NCBI RefSeq assembly: GCF_903944925.1
Contig: NZ_CAJATU010000192.1
Location: forward strand, 62,001 to 126,000
Direction of reading: 5' to 3'
Origin: an uncultured Rhodopila sp.
GTDB taxonomy: Bacteria > Pseudomonadota > Alphaproteobacteria > Acetobacterales > Acetobacteraceae
DNA: 64,000 bases
A program made the translations under genes and the position numbers. Shown piece after piece: positions 34,611 to 44,071 of the stretch. The notes beneath the pieces were generated by a model. The model did no database searches. It saw only the letters and a program-made list of their open reading frames with translations, and was not told the DNA's origin. Position 1 is the stretch's first letter; every line of letters begins with the position of its first letter.

Positions 34611-35687
34611 GTGAACGATCCCGTCATTGCTGCTGAAGCCAGCCGAACCGGTGCTGCCGTCGCCAAGGCCTGGGAGACCGCTTTGCAGGTTCCGGCCACT
34701 GCCGGTTGCGGCCTGGTCGAAGCGTTTGCCGCGCATCCGGAGCGTGATAGCCGCGTGCAGCTTGGGCTTCTGCTGCTGGAAATCGGCGCTTCGACCGGTG
34801 TCAACCTGCCATTGACCGTGGTCTTCCAGTCGCCGACGGCAGCCGATCTCGCTGAGATGGCCGGGAGCGGGGATAGCCCGCGGTATGAGCGGCCGATAAG
34901 GATGCGATCCGGTGCCGGCCAGCCGCTGTTGGTCTTTCCCGGTATCGGCGGCATTGGCCTGGAGGTGCTCAGTCTGGTGCGGCATCTTCGCTTCGCCGGT
35001 CCGTTGTATTTCAATCCGCCGCAGGGCGTTGATGGCGCGGAACCGCATCATACGCTGGACGACGTTGTGGCGGATCACCTGGACCGAATCCGCTCGGTGC
35101 AGCCGCACGGACCGTATTGGCTGCTCGGCTATTCCTGGGGCGGCCTGGTTGCGCTGGAAATCGCGCGCAGCCTTCGCGCATCAGGTGAAACTATTGCCTT
35201 CGTGGGGTTGATCGATCCGGTGCTCAGCCAGGTCGACTGGACTTTCGGCGCATGGCTGCAATATATCGGCGCCCGGTTCGGGCTGCACTGGCGGGGATTA
35301 CGGCAATCCGGCTCGCCGCTGGCGGCGGTGCGTTATGCCGGGAAGCGCGTGGTGCCGCTGGTGGACAAGGTTGCGCGCCTGTTCGGAGTGACGCGCCTGT
35401 GGCCTCTGGCGGAAGCCGGCGACGCGCTTCCGGGTCCGCTGACCGCGATCTGGAGCGCCGAGAGCGCCATCATCAAGCAGTACCGCCTGCGCAAATACGA
35501 CGGGCCGGTGACGGTTTTTGCCACGCGCCGCGGCCACGCGGGCGAGGTTGACCCGAGGAAGGTCTGGCCCTCGAAGGTCGCGCGGCTGGATCTGCACTGG
35601 GTGCCGGGGGACCACGATCTGAAGGAGCCGGGCGTTGCGGAAACAGCGGCGGCGATCTCGGATGTGCTTGCCCGAGTCAACGCCTGA
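34611..35687 (+). CDS. acyl/peptidyl-carrier plus thioesterase didomain protein
   Basis: The 358-residue protein begins at a GTG with a near-perfect AGGAGG 8 bases upstream. Residues about 10-85 look like a degenerate carrier domain: VAKAWETALQVP, then D-S-R-V-Q-L-G-L-L-L-L-E-I in the place of the phosphopantetheine motif G-G-D-S-x, and FQSPTAADLAEM. Residues about 105-355 are a thioesterase of the NRPS/PKS type, with LLVFPGIGGIGLEVLSLVRHL, the nucleophile in GYSWGG and a C-terminal His in VPGDHDL. A free-standing carrier-TE pair normally releases or proofreads products of an assembly line, but no synthetase lies in the window. The Ser needed for pantetheinylation is present although the surrounding glycines are lost. 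Confidence 0.78.
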   Translation: MNDPVIAAEASRTGAAVAKAWETALQVPATAGCGLVEAFAAHPERDSRVQLGLLLLEIGASTGVNLPLTVVFQSPTAADLAEMAGSGDSPRYERPIRMRSGAGQPLLVFPGIGGIGLEVLSLVRHLRFAGPLYFNPPQGVDGAEPHHTLDDVVADHLDRIRSVQPHGPYWLLGYSWGGLVALEIARSLRASGETIAFVGLIDPVLSQVDWTFGAWLQYIGARFGLHWRGLRQSGSPLAAVRYAGKRVVPLVDKVARLFGVTRLWPLAEAGDALPGPLTAIWSAESAIIKQYRLRKYDGPVTVFATRRGHAGEVDPRKVWPSKVARLDLHWVPGDHDLKEPGVAETAAAISDVLARVNA

Positions 35688-35707
35688 CGGCGCGGCTCGG
35701 ACCCCGA

Positions 35708-37588
35708 TCAGATCACCAGCGCCGCCCGCTCCCCGGCCGCGCGCACCCAGGCGGCTTCCATGTCCTCGTCGAACAGTTCCGTCAGCTTCTTCATCATCGT
35801 GCCGCCGAGTTCCTCGGCATCGACGATGGTCACGGCGCGGCGGTAGTACCGCGTCACGTCGTGGCCGATACCGATGGCGATGAGCTCGACATGGTCGCGG
35901 TTTTCGATGTCGCGGATGACCTCCCGCAGGTGCTTTTCCAGGTAGTTCCCGGGGTTCACCGAGAGCGTCGAATCGTCCACCGGCGCGCCGTCGGAGATCA
36001 CCATCAGGATCCGCCGGTGTTCCGGCCGCACCAGCAGGCGGCGATACGCCCAGAGCAGCGCCTCGCCGTCGATATTCTCCTTCAGCAGCCCCTCGCGCAG
36101 CATCAGCCCGAGATTCTTGCGCGCCCGCCGCCAGGGCGAATCGGCCGCCTTGTAGACGATATGCCTCAGGTCGTTCAGCCGACCGGGGTTGCGCGGCTTG
36201 CCGTCCTGCACCCAGCGCTCCCGGCTTTGGCCGCCTTTCCAGGCGCGGGTGGTGAAGCCCAGCACCTCGACCTTCACAGCGCAGCGCTCCAAGGTCCGCG
36301 CCAGGATGTCGCCGCACATCGCCGCCACGGTAATCGGGCGCCCGCGCATTGAGCCGGAATTGTCGATCAGCAGGCTGACCACGGTATCGCGGAACTCCAT
36401 GTCGAGTTCGCGTTTGTACGACAGCGCCTGCATCGGGTTGATGACCACGCGCGCGAGGCGCCCGGCATCGAGCATGCCCTCGTCCAGGTCGAACTCCCAC
36501 GACCGGGTCTGCTGCGCCAGCAGGCGGCGCTGCAGCCGGTTCGCCAGCTTCGAGATTACCCCCTGCAGATGCTGCAACTGCTGATCGAGCTGTTGCCGCA
36601 GGCGGCTGAGCTCATCCGCATCGCACAGGTCCTCGGCGTCGATCTCCTCGTCGAAGGAGCGCGTATAGGCGCGGTAGATCGCGTCATTGTCCGGGTTGGG
36701 ACGCTCGCGCCGCGGCTGCGGACCGCCGGGACGGTCGTCGCCTTCCGCGACGGCGGCTTCCTCATCGGAGTCCGTCCCGTCGTCGTCGGCGGCTTCGCCT
36801 TCCATCTCCTCCGGCTGGGCGCCGAGCATGGTGTCCTGGTCGGAATCGGACTGGCTTTCGCCGTCCTGGGAATTGTCCTGCGGGCCCGACTGGTCGCTGC
36901 CGTCGTCCTCACCGTCTTCCGACGTGTCGTCCGGTTCGGCGTCGACCTCGGCCTCCGCCAGATCCAATGCGGCGAGCAGTTTGCGGGAGGCGCGGGCGAA
37001 CGCGTTCTGGTCGTCCTGAGCGCCAATCATCTCGGTCAACGCGGAGTCGGCGGTCTGGCCGAGCGTGTCGCGCCACAGGTTCAACACCCGCTTCGCCGCA
37101 TCCGGCACGGCCTGACCGGAGAGCTTTTCCCGCGCCAGCAGGGCGAGCGCCTTGTCGATGGGCAACTGGTCCTTGCGCGTCATGCGGTCGTAGCCGTCGG
37201 CCTCGCATTCCTCCGAGAGCTTGGCGCGCAGGTTGGCGGTGACGCCGTTCATGTGGCGGGAGCCGACGATTTCCACCCGCACCTGTTCCAGCGCGTCGAA
37301 GGCGTCCTTGGCTTCCTTGCGGCTGGGCATGCGCTGGGCGTGCACCGCGTCGTCGTGATGGCGCAGGCGCAGCGCGATGGCGTCCGACTGGCCGCGCAGC
37401 TTGGCCATCTCGGCGGGCGGCAGGGCACGCGTCGGCAGCGACAGGCGGGCGCGCTTGCCGGTGACGCCGGAGGGGCCGGGCTGGAACGCGACCTGGACGT
37501 CGGGTTGCTCGGCGATCGCCCGCAGCACGCCGGCGGTGGCACGCTTGAAGTCCTCAGCGCGGGCGTTGTCTTTGGTGTTGGCGGTCAT
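35708..37588 (-). CDS. cobT: cobaltochelatase, CobT subunit
   Basis: The 626-residue subunit belongs to the aerobic ATP-dependent cobaltochelatase (CobNST), which inserts Co2+ into hydrogenobyrinate a,c-diamide during cobalamin synthesis. It has the CobT N-terminal region ([27 protein letters not shown]), a long Asp/Glu-rich linker around residues 205-300 and a C-terminal von Willebrand A domain with the MIDAS motif [13 protein letters not shown]. The length matches the family. cobS lies 150 bases upstream in the same direction, separated by a large hairpin repeat. The CobN subunit is not in this window. Confidence 0.95.
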   Translation of the reverse strand: MTANTKDNARAEDFKRATAGVLRAIAEQPDVQVAFQPGPSGVTGKRARLSLPTRALPPAEMAKLRGQSDAIALRLRHHDDAVHAQRMPSRKEAKDAFDALEQVRVEIVGSRHMNGVTANLRAKLSEECEADGYDRMTRKDQLPIDKALALLAREKLSGQAVPDAAKRVLNLWRDTLGQTADSALTEMIGAQDDQNAFARASRKLLAALDLAEAEVDAEPDDTSEDGEDDGSDQSGPQDNSQDGESQSDSDQDTMLGAQPEEMEGEAADDDGTDSDEEAAVAEGDDRPGGPQPRRERPNPDNDAIYRAYTRSFDEEIDAEDLCDADELSRLRQQLDQQLQHLQGVISKLANRLQRRLLAQQTRSWEFDLDEGMLDAGRLARVVINPMQALSYKRELDMEFRDTVVSLLIDNSGSMRGRPITVAAMCGDILARTLERCAVKVEVLGFTTRAWKGGQSRERWVQDGKPRNPGRLNDLRHIVYKAADSPWRRARKNLGLMLREGLLKENIDGEALLWAYRRLLVRPEHRRILMVISDGAPVDDSTLSVNPGNYLEKHLREVIRDIENRDHVELIAIGIGHDVTRYYRRAVTIVDAEELGGTMMKKLTELFDEDMEAAWVRAAGERAALVI

Positions 37589-37618
37589 GAGCGCCCCGTT
37601 TCTTCATGGCGGGCGGAG

Positions 37619-37672
37619 GCCCGCCATCCACGCCTTTGTCCCATCCATCGGCGCAAGGCGTGGATGGCGGGC
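37619..37672. repeat. 18-bp inverted repeat between cobS and cobT, copy 2 of the GGCGGGC repeat
   Basis: GCCCGCCATCCACGCCTT (37619-37636) and AAGGCGTGGATGGCGGGC (37655-37672) are perfect reverse complements around an 18-base loop. The left part, with the preceding TGGCGGGCGGAG, matches 34218-34250. It could reduce readthrough from cobS into cobT, or be an extragenic repeat (REP-like) element. Confidence 0.8.
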
Positions 37673-37737
37673 CTACGCGCGCCATGACGTTGAGAGGCCT
37701 TGCGTAACGCGAACCGCTGACACATCGCGAGACCCAC

Positions 37738-38751
37738 TCAGAACTTCCGCGTCGTGAACCCACCGGTGGGAATGTCCTCGTTGAAGCACCGCTGGTAGTA
37801 CTCCGCCACCGTGGACCGCTCCGCCTCGTCGCATTTATTCATGAACGTCACCCGGAAGGCGAATCCCACGTCGCCGAAGATGCGGGCGTTTTCCGCCCAG
37901 GTGATCACCGTGCGCGGCGACATCACCGTGGAGATGTCGCCGTTGATGAACCCCGCCCGGGTCAAATCGGCCAGCGCCACCATGCTCTCGACGCGCTTCT
38001 TCGTCGCAGGGTCCTTCGTTCCGTCCAATCCCATCTTGGCCAGCACGATCCCCGTCTCGGTCGCATGCGGCAGGTAGTTCAAGGTCGCGACGATGTTCCA
38101 GCGATCCATCTGTCCCTGATTGATTTGCTGGGTGCCGTGATACAGCCCGGTGGTGTCGCCCAGTCCCACCGTATTGGCGGTGGCGAACAGCCGGAACGAC
38201 GGATGCGGCCGAATCACCCGGTTCTGGTCGAGCAGGGTCAGCTTGCCCTCGACCTCCAGCACCCGCTGGATCACGAACATCACGTCGGGGCGGCCGGCAT
38301 CATACTCATCGAACACCAGCGCGCAGGCGTGCTGCAACGCCCAGGGCAGGATGCCTTCGCGAAATTCGGTGACCTGCTTGCCGTCCTTCAGGACGATCGC
38401 ATCCTTGCCGATAAGGTCGATGCGGCTGATATGGCTGTCGAGGTTGACGCGGATGCAGGGCCAATTGAGGCGTGCGGCCACCTGCTCGATATGGGTGGAT
38501 TTGCCGGTGCCGTGATAGCCCTGGATCATCACCCGTCGGTTGTAGGTAAATCCCGCCAGGATGGCCAGCGTGGTTTCCCGGTCGAATTTGTAGGACGTAT
38601 CGATGTCGGGGACATGCTCGGTGCGCAGTGCGAACGCCGGCACCTCCATATCGATATCCAGGCCGAACGCCGCGCCTGCCGCCACCTTGGTGTCGGGCTG
38701 ATTGATCTCGGAAGTCGGGCGGGGCAGGGGGAAATCGACAGCCGTGTTCAT
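37738..38751 (-). CDS. cobS: cobaltochelatase, CobS AAA+ subunit
   Basis: The 337-residue MoxR-like AAA+ ATPase partners CobT as the motor of the aerobic cobaltochelatase. Visible are the N-terminal [24 protein letters not shown], Walker A in [16 protein letters not shown], Walker B in [15 protein letters not shown], sensor 1 in [20 protein letters not shown] and the C-terminal [17 protein letters not shown]. The start at 38751 gives the standard family length. A J-domain gene lies 76 bases upstream in the same orientation, an arrangement frequent in alphaproteobacteria. Confidence 0.97.
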   Translation of the reverse strand: MNTAVDFPLPRPTSEINQPDTKVAAGAAFGLDIDMEVPAFALRTEHVPDIDTSYKFDRETTLAILAGFTYNRRVMIQGYHGTGKSTHIEQVAARLNWPCIRVNLDSHISRIDLIGKDAIVLKDGKQVTEFREGILPWALQHACALVFDEYDAGRPDVMFVIQRVLEVEGKLTLLDQNRVIRPHPSFRLFATANTVGLGDTTGLYHGTQQINQGQMDRWNIVATLNYLPHATETGIVLAKMGLDGTKDPATKKRVESMVALADLTRAGFINGDISTVMSPRTVITWAENARIFGDVGFAFRVTFMNKCDEAERSTVAEYYQRCFNEDIPTGGFTTRKF

Positions 38752-38827
38752 AGTCCAGAGCTTCCTGATGCAATTCCGATAAAGTCTAGCCGTGGCGGCG
38801 GGCGGCGCAAGGGCAACGGAGAGCGTG

Positions 38828-39418
38828 CTAGCCGGTTGCGCCGGCACGGGCCTCATGGCCCAGCCGCGATCGCACGGCTGCATAAGCGAGGTTGATAGTT
38901 TTCAGCCGCTCTTCAGCGTCGCGGCTGCCGCCGTTGGCGTCGGGATGATGCCGCTTGGCAAGTTCCTTGTAACGGCTTTTCACCACGTCGAGGGTCACCG
39001 GCCAGGCCAGGCCCAGGGTCGCGAGCGGTTCGCGCAATTCCGTCGGCGGAAGCTGCGGATCAGGCCGCCGGTTGCCGTTCGCCCGGCCCGCATTGAGGAT
39101 ATGCAGCGGATCGTGCAGCACATCATCGTCCCAGGCGGTGTAGCCGCCGCGGCCGATGGGCCATGTCGGGCGTTGCCAGGAAGTGTCGGCGCGCAGTTGC
39201 GCCTCGACCTCGGCCGGCGACATGCCTTTGTAGAAATCCCAGCCGGCGTTGTAGGCGCGGACATGCTCCAGGCAGAACCAATGGTAGTCGTTCAGGTTGG
39301 TGCGGGACTTTGGCGCGCGGTATTCGCCGGCCTCCGGACAACCGGGCATGTCGCAACACCGGCCCGGAGCGTTCGGGTCGGGTGCGTAGGCCCGGGGTCG
39401 CGTGGGGCGTCGCATCAT
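38828..39418 (-). CDS. J-domain co-chaperone-like protein
   Basis: The 196-residue protein has a C-terminal J domain: [50 protein letters not shown], with the essential H-P-D. The N-terminal part carries [19 protein letters not shown] and [21 protein letters not shown], a zinc-ribbon-like Cys pattern typical of the short DnaJ-like proteins encoded just before cobS in alphaproteobacteria. It would stimulate a DnaK ATPase. Two adjacent Met codons start the frame; I took the first. It probably shares a transcript with cobS and cobT. Confidence 0.85.
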   Translation of the reverse strand: MMRRPTRPRAYAPDPNAPGRCCDMPGCPEAGEYRAPKSRTNLNDYHWFCLEHVRAYNAGWDFYKGMSPAEVEAQLRADTSWQRPTWPIGRGGYTAWDDDVLHDPLHILNAGRANGNRRPDPQLPPTELREPLATLGLAWPVTLDVVKSRYKELAKRHHPDANGGSRDAEERLKTINLAYAAVRSRLGHEARAGATG

Positions 39419-39564
39419 GGCTGTCTTTATGTGCGGTGCGGCAGGGTATTGGCAATGGCGCGGCAGGCCAATTGGCAGGGTTCGGCCCGCAAATCGTCCG
39501 GACACGGCGCGCGGCGAAAATCCTGCCCCGACTGATCGGCCGTCATGTCATTTGGGTTGTGAGC

Positions 39565-39892
39565 ATGCTTTACCCGCGGCGCGGCCGTGCTCGACAAGCG
39601 CATCGGCGGTGTCACTCTGACTTCATCGGTGGGCGAGGGGAATGCCAGCGATTCCGCTGGAGAAGATCACGGTGCCCGTGCTGGTCGTCCATAACCGCGA
39701 TGACGGCTGCCCGGGGAGTCCGTTCGCCGGCGCGGAACCAAGCCGCTGACCGGTGCTCCGGCCAGCCAGCTTGTCGCGGTCTCGGGAGGGCTATCCCGCG
39801 GCGACGCCTGCCAGGCTATGTCGCCGCACGGTTTTCTCGGTATCGAGAAACCGGTCGTAGACGCGATGATCCTTTGGATTCGAAGCCACTAG
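39565..39892 (+). pseudogene. 3' remnant of an alpha/beta hydrolase
   Basis: Three frames together encode a hydrolase C-terminal half: TRGAAVLDKRIGGVTLTSSV (from 39565), then IPLEKITVPVLVVHNRDDGC with the acid residue near 39650-39710, then SQLVAVSGGLSRGDACQAMSPHGFLGIEKPVVDAMILWIRSH ending in TAG at 39890-39892, with the catalytic His in SPHGF. The frame must shift at least twice, and the nucleophile half is absent or unrecognisable. The neighbouring convergent Nfu gene begins just past its end. Confidence 0.65.
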
Positions 39893-39905
39893 CGTTCGGC
39901 GGCCC

Positions 39906-40466
39906 TTAAAACTCCACCTGCTCCACGGCCTTCACTTCCGGCACGTAGTGCCGCAGCATGTTCTCGATGCCGTGCTTCAGGGTCGCGCTGGAGGACGGGC
40001 AGCCGGAGCAGGCGCCCTGCATGTGCAGACGCACCACGCCGTCGCGGAAGCCGCGGAACACGATGTCGCCGCCGTCGCCGGCCACCGCCGGACGCACCCG
40101 TGTGTCGATCAGCTCCTTGATCTGGGCGACGATCTCCTGGTCCGCCGGATCGACGTCCTCTTCGCCGCGTTCGTCGCCGGCGCCGTCGATCACCGGCAGG
40201 CCGGATACGAAGTGGTCCATGATGACGCCCAACACGCGCGGCTTGAGCGCCTGCCAGGACAGTTCATCCGTCTTGGTCACGGTGATGAAATCGCCGCCGA
40301 GGAATACCCGCGCGACCCCCGGCAGCGCAAACAGCGCGGTCGCCAGCGGACTGCGCGCGGCGGTATCGGCGGCAGCGAAATCTGCGGTCGAGACCCCCAT
40401 CACGTCGCGGCCCGGCAGGAACTTCAAGGTCGCGGGGTTGGGGGTGCCTTCGGTCTCGATGAACAT
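39906..40466 (-). CDS. Nfu-type NifU family Fe-S carrier
   Basis: The 186-residue protein has an Nfu N-terminal domain (MFIETEGTPNPATLKFLPGRDV, FLGGDFITVTK) and a C-terminal NifU domain with IDTRVRPAVAGDGGDIVFRGF and the cluster-binding Cys pair C-S-G-C-P-S. Such carriers accept a 4Fe-4S cluster from the assembly scaffold and deliver it to target enzymes in the cytosol. I chose the ATG at 40466 because it begins at the conserved F-I-E-T-E-x-T-P-N-P. The Fe-S enzymes of the formate dehydrogenase operon are likely clients in this genome (inference). Confidence 0.95.
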   Translation of the reverse strand: MFIETEGTPNPATLKFLPGRDVMGVSTADFAAADTAARSPLATALFALPGVARVFLGGDFITVTKTDELSWQALKPRVLGVIMDHFVSGLPVIDGAGDERGEEDVDPADQEIVAQIKELIDTRVRPAVAGDGGDIVFRGFRDGVVRLHMQGACSGCPSSSATLKHGIENMLRHYVPEVKAVEQVEF

Positions 40467-40580
40467 GACGGATGCCTGTCCTTGTCCTGATAGAGGGTAA
40501 TCCGTACCGCAGCGGTCCGGGATGGAAAAGATACATCGGACCAAATGGAACCGATAGCAAGAGGGATTGGTCCGGCTTGA

Positions 40581-41411
40581 TCAGTCCGCGGCGACGGAGA
40601 CTCCGCCGAGGCGGGCGGACTCGGCATAGGCGCGCACCGCGGCCCCGAACTGCTCGAAGATGGCGCGGGAGATGGCGTCGCTGCGCCAGTCGTATTCCGG
40701 GTGCCATTGCACGCCGACGGCAAAGCCGGGAGCGTGCCCGGCCTGGCTGGCGACGACACGGACAGCCTCGATCGTGCCGTCAGGGGCGACCGCTTCGGTG
40801 ACGAGGCCGGGGGCCAGCTTGTTGACCCCCTGGTTGTGCAGCGAGTTGACCGGGATCTCAGCGCAGCCGGCAAGCCGGTGCAGCCAGCCGCCGCGGGTGA
40901 TGCGTACTGCATGCGCCTTGCCCTGGCGCACCCGCGAAGACGGCTGCATCGGTGTGGAGTGATCCATCCGGCCGGGCAGATCCTGCAGGCGCTGGTGCAG
41001 CGAGCCGCCCAGCGCCACGTTGAGTTCCTGGAAGCCGCGGCAGATCGCCAGAATTGGCACGCCCCGGGTGACGGCGGCGCGGATCAGCGGCAGGGTGAAC
41101 TGGTCCCGCGCCGGATCCTCCGGCGTGCCCTCGGCGTGCGGCGGGCCGTCATACAAGGTTGGCTGGACGTTCGAGCGGCTGCCTGTCAGGATGATGCCGT
41201 CGAGGCGATCGAGCAGTGTTTCAATGTCGGCGGTCGGGCCGTTGGCGGGCAGCAGGACCGGGACGGCGCCGATAACCTCGTCCGTAGCGCGCACATACGT
41301 GTCGGAGGCTGCATGATTCGGCATGCCGAAAATGCCGAACTGCTTGGTGCAGCAACTGATGCCGATCAAGGGCTTGACGACGCGGGGCGATCTCATCTCG
41401 GAAGGGATCAT
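40581..41411 (-). CDS. gamma-glutamyl-gamma-aminobutyrate hydrolase-like (peptidase C26)
   Basis: The 276-residue class-I glutamine-amidotransferase-fold hydrolase has the nucleophile elbow PILAICRGFQELNVALGG with catalytic Cys, and QWHPEYDW with His. SLHNQGVNKLAPGL and DGIILTGSRSNVQPTLY are typical of PuuD-like proteins. Such enzymes cleave gamma-glutamyl-GABA in putrescine breakdown, but other puu genes are absent here, so the substrate is left open. The ATG at 41411 has GAAGG directly against it; a Met at 41396 is an alternative start. It is divergent from nothing and lies in tandem with lolA on the same strand. Confidence 0.88.
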   Translation of the reverse strand: MIPSEMRSPRVVKPLIGISCCTKQFGIFGMPNHAASDTYVRATDEVIGAVPVLLPANGPTADIETLLDRLDGIILTGSRSNVQPTLYDGPPHAEGTPEDPARDQFTLPLIRAAVTRGVPILAICRGFQELNVALGGSLHQRLQDLPGRMDHSTPMQPSSRVRQGKAHAVRITRGGWLHRLAGCAEIPVNSLHNQGVNKLAPGLVTEAVAPDGTIEAVRVVASQAGHAPGFAVGVQWHPEYDWRSDAISRAIFEQFGAAVRAYAESARLGGVSVAAD

Positions 41412-41498
41412 CCTTCAGTTTCGCGGCGAAAAGAAGACATTTCGCCGCACCCGCCACATGACCGTCATGCGAGCGCGGTTGCAAGGGCCAAAGCGGGA

Positions 41499-42116
41499 TC
41501 AGCCGGGATTTCGCGCCGATGGCGGGCTGATTTGTTCAAACAGTTGCTGATCGAAGCTGCCGCCGAGCTGGACGTTATACAGCGTGACATGGGTCTCCCG
41601 GCGCTGCGCGTCGATGACGGTCCATTGCTTCAGGGCCAGCGGATTATCGGCGAAAATCAACGTCAATGACCCGTCGCCGGGGCTTTCGGTGCGGACCAGG
41701 GAGACCTGGATCTGGCCGGGCAGGCGCTGGATGGCGGTGACGGTGACCGCTCCTGCTAATGTGACGTTTTCCGCCAGCAGAATGCCGAGCGGCGTGCGGC
41801 TGAGTGGGATGTTGCTGGTCTGTTGCAGCGCCGAGTCGTTGAACGTGAGAACGCCGTGCGCGGCGATCAGCAGGAACGGAGCCGGCGGGGTGTATTGGAA
41901 CCGCATTTTCCCCGGCCGTTGCAGCCAGGCGGTGCCTTCGGAGATCTGTCCGTCCTGGGTCGCCTGGATGAAATGGGCTTTGAGGGTTTTCAGGCCGTTC
42001 AGATAGGTCTCTATCCGCGCGATGTCGGCCTGGTCGCGGGCGGAGGGCGGCTCCGCCCGGGCGGTCAGGGGGAGAAGCGCGGCGGCGGACAGGAGCAGGA
42101 CTCGGCGAGAGATCAT
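41499..42116 (-). CDS. lolA: outer-membrane lipoprotein carrier LolA
   Basis: The 205-residue periplasmic chaperone moves lipoproteins from the inner membrane LolCDE complex to the outer membrane. It has a signal peptide MISRRVLLLSAAALLPLTARA, then the LolA-type barrel: IARIETYLNGLKTLKAHFIQ, GTAWLQRPGKMRFQY, FLLIAAHGVLTFND and a C-terminal QWTVIDAQRRETHVTLYNVQLGG. The window encodes at least two lipoproteins (lptM and the DUF4349 protein) that would be its cargo. The length is normal. Confidence 0.88.
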   Translation of the reverse strand: MISRRVLLLSAAALLPLTARAEPPSARDQADIARIETYLNGLKTLKAHFIQATQDGQISEGTAWLQRPGKMRFQYTPPAPFLLIAAHGVLTFNDSALQQTSNIPLSRTPLGILLAENVTLAGAVTVTAIQRLPGQIQVSLVRTESPGDGSLTLIFADNPLALKQWTVIDAQRRETHVTLYNVQLGGSFDQQLFEQISPPSARNPG

Positions 42117-42546
42117 GCCAGGGATTTGGCGTTTCCGGCGGGGGTTTGCAAATGGTTATCGAGGCTGCGCCGGAGCGAGCTGCATGCGGCGGTCAACCCC
42201 GGCGACCGTCGTTTGACCTTATGACAAGAGTTTGTTCATCGGTCGCGAACCTGCCGCCCCGCCGACATGCAAATCGCCGATCGGCCGCATCCCTGCCGAT
42301 GCCGTACGGAAACCATATTGTGGCACAATGTAATTCAAAGCTTTGGCTGGCATGCCGTAAGCTACTGACCATTATGTGTAAAATAGCTAATCTCGCGCAT
42401 CCTGATTTAACCGTTGCGGAGAACAAAAATTACGGTAAGCTTGCTAAAATCCGGGCAGGTTGATCATTACGGTCGGCTTGACGTCGTTTCGGGACGGCAC
42501 GTGTGTCTCCGCGGCTGGTCCGGCGAATGTGCGCGGGGAGGTTTGT
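42117..42546. other. AT-richer intergenic region upstream of the WRG-repeat gene
   Basis: The 430 bases are notably AT-rich between 42340 and 42460 compared with the flanks, as expected of a promoter region. The ribosome-binding GGGGAGG lies at 42536-42542. No gene is supported. Confidence 0.4.
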
Positions 42547-43671
42547 GTGGTCCGACGTATCGTAAAACGCGTCCTGGCAGCCTGTGCCTTGCTGGCTCCG
42601 GCGGCCAGTCCGCCGGCATCAGCCAGCAGCCTCTATCTTGCATGGCGCGGTCCCGATTCCGATCAGGGAATCTACGCGATGCGGACCAGCACTTTGGACT
42701 TCGAGCAGCACGGCTACGACCATTGGTGTCAGATTCCACGGGTCGGCACGGCAACGGGGGTGTCGATGACGACCCTCAACAATAAAGTCTACATGGTCTG
42801 GCGTGGCACCGGCTCCGATGAGACCCTGTATTGGTCGCGGCTGAATTCAACGGATGTCTGCGCGGGATGGGAACCGCAGCACCACCTGCCGAACAGTGGC
42901 ACCGCATCGTCCCCCGCCATCATGGCGTATAACGGAACGATGATCATGGTCTGGCGCGGCGTTCGTGACGACAAAGGCATCTATTGGAGCCGGTACCTCG
43001 GCAACGACAACTGGTCCCCGCAGGGAAACGTGCCGGGCGTTGGCACAGATAGCGCTCCGTTTCCTCTGCTGGTGGCCCGGCCGGGCCTGGCCGTTTACAA
43101 CGGCCTGCTGTATATGGCGTGGCGTGGTGTCGGTAACGACCAGAATATTTACTGGACGACGTTCGACGGCAAGCGCTGGCAACCCAACCCCGTACAGCAC
43201 CGCCTGGGCGATCGCGGCACGTTTGCAAGCCCGGCGCTTGGCGTGTTCTGGGAAGGTGCGGTTGCAATCGGCGGCAAGTCGCTTGGCCAGCTTATCATGG
43301 TCTGGCCGGGAATTGCCGGAGCCGGCTCGGCTGATCTGTGCCTATACTGGTCGAAATTCGAGCCGGCGGCGGGGAATTTTGGGCCGCAGCAGCACATGGC
43401 TACCGATTTTCATGCGGTCAACCAGGTTGCACTTCAGAACGTCAGCATCAAGCCGAACCGCTCGGAATTGTTTATGTTCCGAGGTGGTGATGATACCTTC
43501 TGCCAGGGGCCGGCGCTGCAACATCCGCCCGATATGAGCCTGGGTGCGACGCTCGGGGCCATCGATAACTGGGGACCTCCGCTTAATCCCGGCATTAACG
43601 ATGGCTGGTCGATCAACGGTCCGTTCACCGCCCACCTCTCCGGAGGTCCCGCATTGACTGTCGGGCCGTAG
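42547..43671 (+). CDS. secreted WRG-repeat beta-propeller-like protein
   Basis: The protein of about 374 residues starts at a GTG preceded by GGGGAGG, with a signal peptide ...ACALLAPAASPPASA. The mature part is a series of repeats of about 45-60 residues: LAWRGPDSDQGIY, MVWRGTGSDETLYWS, MVWRGVRDDKGIYWS, MAWRGVGNDQNIYWT, MVWPGIAGAGSADLCLYWS and a last MFRGGDDT. The pattern W-R-G-x-x-x-D-x-x-(I/L)-Y-W-(S/T) with an aromatic ending looks like blades of a sugar-binding propeller (tectonin- or PLL-like; inference). It carries no enzymatic motif and is probably a secreted or surface lectin-like protein. Confidence 0.7.
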   Translation: MVRRIVKRVLAACALLAPAASPPASASSLYLAWRGPDSDQGIYAMRTSTLDFEQHGYDHWCQIPRVGTATGVSMTTLNNKVYMVWRGTGSDETLYWSRLNSTDVCAGWEPQHHLPNSGTASSPAIMAYNGTMIMVWRGVRDDKGIYWSRYLGNDNWSPQGNVPGVGTDSAPFPLLVARPGLAVYNGLLYMAWRGVGNDQNIYWTTFDGKRWQPNPVQHRLGDRGTFASPALGVFWEGAVAIGGKSLGQLIMVWPGIAGAGSADLCLYWSKFEPAAGNFGPQQHMATDFHAVNQVALQNVSIKPNRSELFMFRGGDDTFCQGPALQHPPDMSLGATLGAIDNWGPPLNPGINDGWSINGPFTAHLSGGPALTVGP

Positions 43672-43899
43672 CCGGACCCGCGTCACCGGGCCGTTGTGAT
43701 TGACGGGTTTCTGCGCCTCCGCTGCCGGATGTGCAGCTTGGGTGCCTCGCCGACATCGTCGGCACCGAGCCCGAAGCCGATCGGATTCGGCCGTCCGTTC
43801 CAGTTGCCTATCGTCGGCCGTTGTACGGCGGGATCGGTGTCCCTGATCTGTCGTTCCGCTGTGGCGAAGGTGGCCCGATGGTTTCTCGGTCGTCGCCGG

Positions 43900-44050
43900 C
43901 GAACCGCTCAACCAGGTCGGCTCGCCAAGGACAACGTTACCTGGATCTGGCGCTCGCCGCCGGGGCCACCGCTATCGGGTCCGGCGACGCAGATTGGCTG
44001 ACGTCGGACCCATGCGGGGTATTCGCATATTGCGCCCCGCTCAGTTCCTT
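43900..44050 (+). pseudogene. remnant of a PIN-domain (VapC/COG1569-like) toxin
   Basis: The + strand encodes YLDLALAAGATAIGSGDADWLTSDPCGVF, which matches the C-terminal half of PIN-family toxins (K-Y-L-x-L-A-L-A-A-G-A-x-x-I-x-S-G-D-x-D-L-L). It includes the late acidic SGD-x-D motif. Just before it, A-K-D-N in another frame corresponds to the expected D-D-K, implying a frameshift. No start, no upstream acidic motif and no antitoxin are visible. A second such remnant lies at 46166-46332, on the other side of the MFS/AraC pair. Confidence 0.4.
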
Positions 44051-44071
44051 GAGGAAGCCTGAACTCCCGTC

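Noticed and set aside
35690-38830. Cobalamin riboswitch near cobS/cobT
   Set aside because: No B12-box-like segment could be found by eye; only the hairpin repeat is present between the genes.
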